Positions 17,029-24,402 of a stretch of DNA of 37,523 bases are shown here, one piece after another (position 1 is the stretch's first letter; every line of letters starts with the position of its first letter). The notes beneath the pieces were generated by a model that saw nothing but the letters and a program-made list of their open reading frames with translations, had not been told where the DNA came from and did not search any database. The stretch is taken from positions 1 to 37,523 of the forward strand of contig JAQXGF010000061.1 in assembly GCA_029006155.1 (NCBI GenBank), written 5' to 3'. Origin of the DNA: Lachnospiraceae bacterium (lineage in GTDB: Bacteria; Bacillota; Clostridia; Lachnospirales; Lachnospiraceae). Made by a program: the position numbers and the translations under genes.

Positions 17029-18081
17029 TTATTTTCCCATCTGCGACTGCAGCTCCCGCTCCAGCTCTGCCTCCGAATGATGATGACCATGCTTGGACTC
17101 ATTCAGGTAGTGACTGTGCCCGTGCTCGTGGGTGAGGACATGCTGGTGTGTGCTGCCGTCATGGGTATGCGTAATGGTGTGCGTATGCATATGCGTATGG
17201 CCATGCACCAGCGTATCCAGTACGACCAGTACCGTTCCGGCTGCCATGATGAGCAGCGCGATCACGTAGGCCATCGACAGGCTTTCACCGAGAAGGGTGA
17301 ATGATAAAAATCCCCCGATGAACGGTGCAATCGCATAATAGGCACTCGTCTTTGCCGCGCCAAGCGTCTTCTGTGCTCGGATGTAAGTAAAAATGCTCAG
17401 ACCGTACGCGACAAATCCAAGCAGCAGCGCCAGAAGAATATAAATTCCCTGCGGCAGCTTTTCTCCTGTCAGTAATGCAATCACACACGAACCCGCACCA
17501 GAGAAAAATCCCTTGATCGTCACGACCTGATACGTGCTCTTTGTAGAAATATTCCGTGTACAGTTGTTCTCCAGTCCCCAGCAGGCCGTCGCCGCCAGAA
17601 CGAGCAGCGAACCAATAGAAAAATCCATGCTTCCCTGTCCCTCAAAGGACAGTACAATGCTCGAAAGTGTGATCAGACCGATTGCGCCCCACAGCCTCCC
17701 GGACACCTTCTCCTTAAACAGGCACAGTGCAAATACCGTCGTCGCCACGATCTCAAAATTGCCGAGCAGCGATGCATTTGCAGACGAACCGATGCTGACG
17801 CCGAACATCAGAAGGATCGGCGCTGCAATATCGAGCACGACCATGCCGATTGTATAAGGCAGATCGCTCCTGGAAAGCCGTTCCTCCGGCCGTTCCCTGT
17901 GCCAGTGAAACAGATACATCGTCCCCACACCGATCCCGGCCCCCAGATACAGAAAGCCTGCCATAAACGTCGGCGGCACATGCACCAGCAAAAGCTTGGA
18001 AAACGGCACATTCACCGCATAACACAGCGCGGCCAGCAGTGCATACATAATTGCAGTAAATTCCTTATTCATCCCACGCAT
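17029..18081 (-). CDS. EamA/DMT-superfamily transporter with histidine-rich C-terminal tail
   Basis: 350 residues, ten predicted membrane helices in two EamA repeats (IMYALLAALCYAVNVPFSKL; second repeat from about ACWGLENNCTRNIS). Relatives move metabolites or small molecules across the membrane; the substrate is unknown. After the last helix (LLIMAAGTVLVVLDTLV) comes a tail of about 55 residues with some 17 histidines (HGHTHMHTHT, HEHGHSHY, HGHHHSE), which suggests metal binding. The start is set at ATG 18081, which follows AAAGGAGttacttt; a GTG at 18102 lies upstream of that ribosome site. It lies 17 bp after the diguanylate cyclase, same transcript. Confidence 0.87.
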   Translation of the reverse strand: MRGMNKEFTAIMYALLAALCYAVNVPFSKLLLVHVPPTFMAGFLYLGAGIGVGTMYLFHWHRERPEERLSRSDLPYTIGMVVLDIAAPILLMFGVSIGSSANASLLGNFEIVATTVFALCLFKEKVSGRLWGAIGLITLSSIVLSFEGQGSMDFSIGSLLVLAATACWGLENNCTRNISTKSTYQVVTIKGFFSGAGSCVIALLTGEKLPQGIYILLALLLGFVAYGLSIFTYIRAQKTLGAAKTSAYYAIAPFIGGFLSFTLLGESLSMAYVIALLIMAAGTVLVVLDTLVHGHTHMHTHTITHTHDGSTHQHVLTHEHGHSHYLNESKHGHHHSEAELERELQSQMGK

Positions 18082-18098
18082 AAAGTAACTCCTTTGTC

Positions 18099-19196
18099 TC
18101 ACATTTTTTCCTGTCCGCTCCGGACTGTCACCTGATTCTTCCCATGATTTTTTGAGTGATATAAGGCATGATCCGCCTGGTCGATCAGGTCATGGACGGT
18201 CATATCTTTGAGTAGCTCGGTCACGCTGACTCCCACACTGACCGTGACATGAATCTGCTGTCCTTTGTATGCTACCGGTGTCTGGTCGATTTTCTGCCGG
18301 ATTTTCTCGGCCACGGCTGCCGGATCGTGCTCACACTGCATGATCAGCAGGAACTCTTCTCCTCCCCAGCGGCAACACCGGCAATGCTCACACATGGTCT
18401 CCAAGGGAACCGACGCTACCATTTTCAGTACCGCATCGCCGCATTCATGCCCGTAGTGGTCATTGATCGATTTGAAATCGTCAATATCGAGTAAAATCAC
18501 AGCCACCCGCTGATCCTTTTTCCCGCTGAACGCTTCTTCCATAAATTCATGAATTCCATAGCGGTTGTACAGCCCGGTAAGGGCATCGTGCCGGTACAGA
18601 TAACGGTACTGGCGTTTCGCCTGATCAAGCTGATCCTGCGTCTCCCGGCGCACATACTCAATAATGAGGGAAATCAGATAAATCGAGCTGTACAGGAATG
18701 GAAAACGCAGCATAAAAGTCGCGGTATAGGCATAGCGCAGCAGCGCCCTTCCGGCCGGAATCCAGAAAAGAAAGATCATCATGGCAAGCGCAAGCAGAGA
18801 AAACTGGCTGCCGCCCCGGATCCCGAAAATCAGAAGAGCAAAGCTCGGAATCAGGCAGATCCACAGCGCACTGAAGCCATCCGGAATCCCGCTGATAAAA
18901 AAGAAGGCGAGCAATATCATTGCCTCCATGCCAAACGTATAGTAAATCATCTTTTCCGGAATCCTGGAAAAATACAGAATCAGCAGGTTGCAGAGGCAGA
19001 CGACCGCAAACAGCAGCGTAGCCAGTAAAAGAATGTATTCTCCTGTGAAGAAATTTACCACAGTCATGATAAAAGAAGTCAGAGACAGTGCACCGTTCAG
19101 GAAGAAAAACAGCAGTCTGCGTCTCAGTGTATCGGACACCACTGCTATTTTAATTTTTCCGAGCATTCCCTGATAAAATTCCTGTATGTTTCTCAT
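18099..19196 (-). CDS. Membrane-bound diguanylate cyclase (GGDEF domain)
   Basis: 365 residues. Residues about 27-180 form roughly six membrane helices with no recognised sensor family. The C-terminal GGDEF domain begins at DALTGLYNRYG (about 204-214) and has the active-site loop GGEEF (278-282), a functional variant, so it should make c-di-GMP from GTP. The allosteric RxxD site expected nine residues before the loop reads CEHC (269-272), so product inhibition through the I-site is unlikely. It starts at an ATG after AAGGAAAAGAAA, 45 bp downstream of the kinase gene 19242-20909, so it probably shares that transcript. A link between c-di-GMP and the secretion locus is only positional. Confidence 0.92.
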   Translation of the reverse strand: MRNIQEFYQGMLGKIKIAVVSDTLRRRLLFFFLNGALSLTSFIMTVVNFFTGEYILLLATLLFAVVCLCNLLILYFSRIPEKMIYYTFGMEAMILLAFFFISGIPDGFSALWICLIPSFALLIFGIRGGSQFSLLALAMMIFLFWIPAGRALLRYAYTATFMLRFPFLYSSIYLISLIIEYVRRETQDQLDQAKRQYRYLYRHDALTGLYNRYGIHEFMEEAFSGKKDQRVAVILLDIDDFKSINDHYGHECGDAVLKMVASVPLETMCEHCRCCRWGGEEFLLIMQCEHDPAAVAEKIRQKIDQTPVAYKGQQIHVTVSVGVSVTELLKDMTVHDLIDQADHALYHSKNHGKNQVTVRSGQEKM

Positions 19197-19241
19197 TTTC
19201 TTTTCCTTCTGCTGCAGCTCTTCTGATCCGGATGTGCCGTC

Positions 19242-20909
19242 CTACCAGTGATAGGCTGCTGCGTTTTCTGTATTTCTCCGGATACGGATGCCTGTACGAA
19301 ACGTCGCTCCTGATGGTTCTTCATACAGCTGCACGATTAAATTCCCCTGATACCATGCTGTATAAGTCAAAGCACCACTTTGTATCTTTTCCTGTATCTC
19401 CCGCATTGCCGCCGCCATCCCTCCCAGATCCGTTTCCGGCTCCTCATGGCACAGATTCTCCAGTAATGTTTGCGTCAGCAAAGCCGCCGTTTCGCAGTTC
19501 GTCTCCTGACCTGGAAGAATGCGGATCTCATGCAGTTTTCCATTATTATAATCATAATCCAGAATGACTCGGATGCCATCTGGCAGCAGATAACGGTCCT
19601 CCACCGTAAAGTCCGTCTGAATGATCCCATAGTCACCCGTTGTCACTGTAAACTGTTCTGCAGAACCGTCCGGCTCCAGATCCCAGGATGGCTCCGCCTC
19701 CTGTAATATGGCAAGCACCGCTTCTTCCGTACTGTCTATATCATAATACAGATTCCCCGGAAGGTCAATCTGCCGGACGTCCGATTCGTTCAGTGTGTAG
19801 GTGTTCCCTTCTTTCGTGCTTTCTCCATGCGTCTTCACAAATTCCAGAAACGCCTCGTATTCCCGGCTCCCACGGTCCAGATCCCCGGCGCGTTTTTCGG
19901 TGTGGGTATCGCCCAGAACGCCAAACTCATACAGACCAAACGCAAGCAGCAGGCCAGCTGCGAGCACGCCCCCGCCAGCCACAGCCATGCGCCGGCCATT
20001 TCTTCCATAGCGTACTTCCCTCATTTTCTCCTGTGGGTAAAAATCGGCGGAAAATTCCTGGATCGAAGCGTAGCGCTCCCGCTCATCCAGCGCCAGCCCT
20101 TTTTTCAAGAGATGCTCCTCCTGTTCCGGCGTCATCTTCGCGCCATAGACGGACGGTGCGATCAGCTCGTCCCGGACCTGACGCTGAAGTGCATCTTCCG
20201 GCATACAGCCGGTGATCATCTCATAAAGTGTCGCGGACAGGGCATAGATATCTGTCCATGGCCCCTGCGCACTCTTTCCATCGTACTGTTCCGGAGGCGC
20301 ATAGCCGCTCTTCAACAATACGGTCTGTGTCATCTCCGAATCCTTCTCTCTCAGATACGAACGCGCCGAGCCAAAATCCAGCAGCTTCACAGCGCCATTC
20401 TCTCCCACCATCAGATTATCCGGTGTGATGTCACGGTGCAGAAGCCCTTTTTTATGGATGCTTGCCAGGGCCAGCACGACCGGCCGGAGCATTTCGCTCG
20501 CCTCATCAAACGATGACACTTCCCCGTTTTGCTCCAGCCAGCTCCGAAGAGAGATCCCCTGCACGTACTCCATGACCAGATAGGCGGTCTGATTTTCCTG
20601 AAAATAATTCCACGCCTTTACGACACCCGGCACATCCAGCAGGGATGTGAGAATGCGCGCCTCCCGCAGGAAACGGTTCCTGCCCTCTGTAAAAGCATCC
20701 CGGTCCGTCTCCTCCGTGATCCGGATGCTTCCATCCTCCGCCCGCCTGGCAAAGGCAGCCGGAAAATATTCTTTGATCACAATCTTCTGTCCGAGCAGCT
20801 CATCTTCTGCCAGATAGGTAATGCCGAACCCGCCCTGCCCGAGGCTGTGGCAGACCCGATAACGCCCGTTCAGTCGATATCCCACTTCCAACCGTTCCTT
20901 TTTCCTCAT
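19242..20909 (-). CDS. Receptor-type Ser/Thr protein kinase (second of a tandem pair)
   Basis: 555 residues. The kinase domain (about 14-290) is complete: glycine loop GQGGFG (24-29), ATP lysine in IVIKEYF (46), HRDITPDN (158-165), DFG (178-180), YAPPEQY and WTDIYALS. It should be active. A membrane helix follows at about 308-330, then an extracytoplasmic region of about 225 residues with no PASTA repeats and no recognised family, rich in acidic residues. It is probably a sensor. The ATG overlaps the preceding kinase stop as ATGA. The layout (cytoplasmic kinase fold, one helix, outside domain) parallels EssB, whose kinase-like domain is inactive; this one keeps its catalytic residues. Confidence 0.93.
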   Translation of the reverse strand: MRKKERLEVGYRLNGRYRVCHSLGQGGFGITYLAEDELLGQKIVIKEYFPAAFARRAEDGSIRITEETDRDAFTEGRNRFLREARILTSLLDVPGVVKAWNYFQENQTAYLVMEYVQGISLRSWLEQNGEVSSFDEASEMLRPVVLALASIHKKGLLHRDITPDNLMVGENGAVKLLDFGSARSYLREKDSEMTQTVLLKSGYAPPEQYDGKSAQGPWTDIYALSATLYEMITGCMPEDALQRQVRDELIAPSVYGAKMTPEQEEHLLKKGLALDERERYASIQEFSADFYPQEKMREVRYGRNGRRMAVAGGGVLAAGLLLAFGLYEFGVLGDTHTEKRAGDLDRGSREYEAFLEFVKTHGESTKEGNTYTLNESDVRQIDLPGNLYYDIDSTEEAVLAILQEAEPSWDLEPDGSAEQFTVTTGDYGIIQTDFTVEDRYLLPDGIRVILDYDYNNGKLHEIRILPGQETNCETAALLTQTLLENLCHEEPETDLGGMAAAMREIQEKIQSGALTYTAWYQGNLIVQLYEEPSGATFRTGIRIRRNTENAAAYHW

Positions 20910-22717
20910 TCGACGTATCCTCCCGGCTCCAGAGTCAGCTGCGCGTAGGCATACTCCTTTCGGACACTTGTATGCAACCGCAGCCGGAATTTTGCGTGCT
21001 CTGTAATACGCTGATCTTTTTTCAGCTCCTCCTCTGCGGCCAATGCCTCCTGACCGGCAAAGGCGTCCTCCGCACCGGCAAGCAGCCGGTCTGTCTCCTC
21101 ATCCGTCAGGTACGTTTCCGGCACGAGATAAGGAAATACTTCCTGTAAAATGGTGCGCATCACTTTCGGTGTCCCATTTGCTACCAGAGATTTTACCCGC
21201 CCATCTGCCGGATCCAGCTGCAACGTCATTTCATAGAGCTGTCCATTTTCCGCCGTATAATCATAGACACATCGAAGCGTACTCGTATTATAAATCTCAT
21301 CCACGCCGTTTTCTCCCCGCTCTTTCCAGATCGAAGCATAGTAAGAAGTCGTATCCGCCTCCAGCGAACAGGCCAGTGCTTCTTCCAGCAATGCTTTTAC
21401 CGTCTCCTCATCCAGATAGAAGCACCCGTTGAAATACTTGCTTCCCGTATTCCGGAAATTCCATTTTCTGAGCAGATCCTGCGGGATATCGTAGTGCATG
21501 ATTTCCTCTGAGCCAGCGCCATCGGTATCCTTTGCATAGGGGGTGAGTTTTCTGAGCATGCTCACATACTCCGCGGTTCCCTCACGCAGAGCCTCATATG
21601 GATGGTGATCTGCCTTCCTGCGCGCCAGGGCGAGCCAAATAGCAAATTTCTGATCCGGATGCGCAGAAAAATAAGCATGCTCACCGCCAATCGCCGCTGC
21701 TCCAATAACGACTGCACAGACCACCCATGCCATGAACCGTTTTCCCAGCCGGATGCGGCTGCCGGCAGAGCGCTCGGAAAAACTCGCGCTGCCATTTGTC
21801 GTCAGTTGCAGCCAGTCTGCACCCCACAGGCTTCTCGTCTGCTCCAGCAATGACTGCGCTGCCGCCGTATCCATACCCAGTCCCTCCATCAGGCTGCCCA
21901 CATAGAAAAACCGGCGCTGTACATCGAGTGAGAGTCCCTGCATAATCGCCGCCTCCGCCTTTGGTGGAATCGCCGCATAGGAAGCGACCGGGCGCAGGCG
22001 ATCCCTCCGGAGTCGATTTACCGCAGACGGAGGCCGGTGTCCGGTCAGCGCCTCGTAGATCACGCAGCAGATCGCATACAGATCCGTCCACGGCCCACAG
22101 TTCTCTTCCTTTATATACAGTTCCGGCGGCGCATAAGCGATCTTCCCGGAGCGTTCCGCCGTCTGCTCCCCGATCTGAAAGGCTGCCCCGAAGTCAATCA
22201 GCTTCCATGCACCGTCACCGGTACGCATCAGGTTGTCCGGGCTGATGTCGCGGTGGATGATCCCGCGCGCATGCAGCTGGCAAAGCCCTTCGAGCACCGG
22301 CGCAAACCGTCTCTGGCACTCCGCAAACGGCAGGACATGCCCTCTTTTTTTCTTCAGATAAGCACGCAATGTCCCGCCCGGCAGATACTCTTCCACCAGA
22401 TAGGCCGTCCCGTTCTCCTCAAAAAAATCAAGCACACTGCAGATACCAGGCAGATCGAACATCCCGTAAATCCGCGCCGCTTCTTCCCGGAACCGCCGCC
22501 GTCCTTCTGCAAACTCTGCCTCATATCCTTCCAGTGGACAGAGACTTCCGTCCATCTGACGTCTGCACATTCCGACCGGTGCGTACTCCTTGATCGCGAC
22601 CAGATGCTCCAGCACCAGATCCACTGCCAGATAAGTGACGCCGAAGCTGCCGCTCCCGAGCACACGCTGAATCTCATATTTTTCTTTTCGGATGCTGTGT
22701 TCCGGCATGTATGGCAC
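20906..22717 (-). CDS. Receptor-type Ser/Thr protein kinase (first of a tandem pair)
   Basis: 603 residues from a GTG at 22717 that lies 8 bases after GGAGG; the first ATG (22708) is too far from that site. Kinase motifs are intact: GSGSFG (21-26), AIKEY with Lys43, HRDISPDN (155-162), DFG (175-177), YAPPELY and WTDLYAIC. A membrane helix lies at about 329-345, followed by about 255 extracytoplasmic residues without a recognised domain; they contain a run like TVKALLEEALAC, also seen in spirit in the partner (TEEAVLAILQEA). The two kinases are related to each other but clearly diverged, so the duplication is old. Start 83 bp downstream of the unknown 465-residue gene. Confidence 0.93.
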   Translation of the reverse strand: MPYMPEHSIRKEKYEIQRVLGSGSFGVTYLAVDLVLEHLVAIKEYAPVGMCRRQMDGSLCPLEGYEAEFAEGRRRFREEAARIYGMFDLPGICSVLDFFEENGTAYLVEEYLPGGTLRAYLKKKRGHVLPFAECQRRFAPVLEGLCQLHARGIIHRDISPDNLMRTGDGAWKLIDFGAAFQIGEQTAERSGKIAYAPPELYIKEENCGPWTDLYAICCVIYEALTGHRPPSAVNRLRRDRLRPVASYAAIPPKAEAAIMQGLSLDVQRRFFYVGSLMEGLGMDTAAAQSLLEQTRSLWGADWLQLTTNGSASFSERSAGSRIRLGKRFMAWVVCAVVIGAAAIGGEHAYFSAHPDQKFAIWLALARRKADHHPYEALREGTAEYVSMLRKLTPYAKDTDGAGSEEIMHYDIPQDLLRKWNFRNTGSKYFNGCFYLDEETVKALLEEALACSLEADTTSYYASIWKERGENGVDEIYNTSTLRCVYDYTAENGQLYEMTLQLDPADGRVKSLVANGTPKVMRTILQEVFPYLVPETYLTDEETDRLLAGAEDAFAGQEALAAEEELKKDQRITEHAKFRLRLHTSVRKEYAYAQLTLEPGGYVE

Positions 22718-22800
22718 TTCTGTATCCTCCGTGTAATTTCTCTATTCTGATATTTATAATTCCTGCTCTTGTGTGCGTCCTATCCCGGCCAGGTAACGAT

Positions 22801-24198
22801 TCATCTCTGTACATGCCCAACCACATATTTGAGCAGCTCCTCCTGCCTGCAGTTTGCGTCCCGGTACACGTGATAGAGATAAAAATTCTCCCCTTCTGTC
22901 ACCTTTTTCTCCACTTCCTCCTCAACGACTTCCATCGGATCTTCGGCGCGAAGAAATCGCATGACAAACTGGTCGAATTCCTTTCCGGGGCGAAGCTGCG
23001 GGAAGCCGCAGTTGCGCAGGATCCGGTTCAGGCGCGGGATCGTCACACGGCTGTCCGCATCCAGCGGAATCCGCGCATTGACAAACAGAAGAAAGCTCGT
23101 GAGCACGGACCGACTGATATCCCGTTTTCCGAGTATGAAATCCCGGAAATAGTCCTCCCCGGCGCGTCCCCTCTGATACAGCTTTTTCTTCTCCGCCGCC
23201 GTACGGTCGTGTGCCGCATCGAGCTGCTCTTCGCGCTCTTTTTGCTCTTTTGCGAGCACGGCAAGCTTCTGAAGCGCCTCTCGTTCCTCCGCAGGGGATG
23301 CATGTTCCCGGCACAGTAAAAGAGACCGCGCGATCTTCCGCTTCGTCTGCTGCGGCCAGTGCTCAAATTCTCCATACAGCTCAAATAACACTTCCAGCCA
23401 GTCCGCTGAGACATACCCGAAGTAGAAATAGTTAAATTCATCAAAAATCCCACCCGGCGTCAGGGACGCAGCCTGAAGATACGTCATTTTTTCCTGCACC
23501 GTCATCGTGGGCTTTGCCTTTTCCGCTTCCTTTTTCAGCTTTGTCAGCGGCTTTAAAAAGGTCAGATGTTCCAGTGCAAATTTTTCCAATAATCCGCGCT
23601 CTTCCGGGGCATGCGCCGCTCCGTACCGTCTGCGGAATGCCTCCTCCTTCTGACACGCCTCCTCATACTGCCTGCACATTTCCTGAATATAGAAATATAA
23701 ATATTTGCAGAAATAGTACCGCGCCTTTTCCCGCACGCCGGAGAAGGAATCCAGATTTTCCCGCATAAACTGCAAAAATTCCGCCGCACTCTCCTGCCGT
23801 CCCAGATCCCGCGCCATCCGGCGGGTGACACTCTGGGTCTGCAGCTGCTCATCCGAGCCAGAATAAACATACTCCTCCAGCTGTTTGAGTGAAATTTTTC
23901 CACCCGTAAAGCCGCCACTCTCCATCCGGTCATCATAGAGTGCCATGCACCGTGCAAACAGCTCCTCCCATTCCAGATAAGACATTCCATGATCGTAGGC
24001 AAAGATCAGTCCCGCTTCAAAAAAACTTCTGGCATAAAGAGTCTCACACTCCTCCTCCAGAAGTTTCTCATTTACACGCGCCAGATCCCAGCCTTCGGCA
24101 AAGCCCTCCGCCAGGATCTGCACGCGCTTCGGCAGAAAATCATCAAAGCCCGCTTCGTATTTTGTCGCAAGTTTTGCGAAAATATTAGTCGCTTCCAT
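22801..24198 (-). CDS. Unknown 465-residue helical protein in the T7SS/kinase cluster
   Basis: No family recognised. It starts at an ATG after AAGGTGGgaaa. The protein is soluble-looking, almost entirely predicted helix, highly charged and rich in aromatic residues in the middle (KARYYFCKYLYFYIQEMCRQ; DEFNYFYFGYVSADWLEVLF). A Glu/Lys-rich, possibly coiled-coil stretch (REALQKLAVLAKEQKEREEQ, about 320-345) precedes a C-terminal part that recalls a compact helical DNA- or protein-binding module (SRVTIPRLNRILRNCGFPQL). It lies between the DnaK-GrpE fusion and the tandem kinases on the same strand. A scaffold or kinase partner is possible, but this is a guess. Confidence 0.85.
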   Translation of the reverse strand: MEATNIFAKLATKYEAGFDDFLPKRVQILAEGFAEGWDLARVNEKLLEEECETLYARSFFEAGLIFAYDHGMSYLEWEELFARCMALYDDRMESGGFTGGKISLKQLEEYVYSGSDEQLQTQSVTRRMARDLGRQESAAEFLQFMRENLDSFSGVREKARYYFCKYLYFYIQEMCRQYEEACQKEEAFRRRYGAAHAPEERGLLEKFALEHLTFLKPLTKLKKEAEKAKPTMTVQEKMTYLQAASLTPGGIFDEFNYFYFGYVSADWLEVLFELYGEFEHWPQQTKRKIARSLLLCREHASPAEEREALQKLAVLAKEQKEREEQLDAAHDRTAAEKKKLYQRGRAGEDYFRDFILGKRDISRSVLTSFLLFVNARIPLDADSRVTIPRLNRILRNCGFPQLRPGKEFDQFVMRFLRAEDPMEVVEEEVEKKVTEGENFYLYHVYRDANCRQEELLKYVVGHVQR

Positions 24199-24270
24199 TT
24201 TCCCACCTTGCTCTTTCTTCCATACTTTCTATAGATAACAAATCCGATAATCATAATGTGTGTGCAACAA

Positions 24271-24289
24271 TGAAATACTTATTATTTCA
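24271..24289 (-). promoter_or_regulatory. Inverted repeat upstream of the 465-residue gene
   Basis: TGAAATA (24271-24277) and TATTTCA (24283-24289), perfect 7-bp arms with a 5-base spacer, in the 204-base gap 24199-24402. This AT-rich gap is the longest in the downstream half of the cluster and probably holds a promoter that drives the unknown gene, the kinases and the cyclase separately. No strong -35/-10 pair can be named, and no terminator for the preceding gene is evident. Confidence 0.35.
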
Positions 24290-24402
24290 CTGTACATGCA
24301 AATAATGTAGAGAGAGGCCCTACCAGATTCTGGCGTATGTTTAAAAAATCACTTTCACAACCTGCACGCCTTATTTTATAGAAATCATTTTGCAAATACT
24401 CT

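Noticed and set aside
18082..18102. Upstream GTG start for the EamA gene
   Set aside because: The AAAGGAG ribosome site lies downstream of this GTG and points to ATG 18081.
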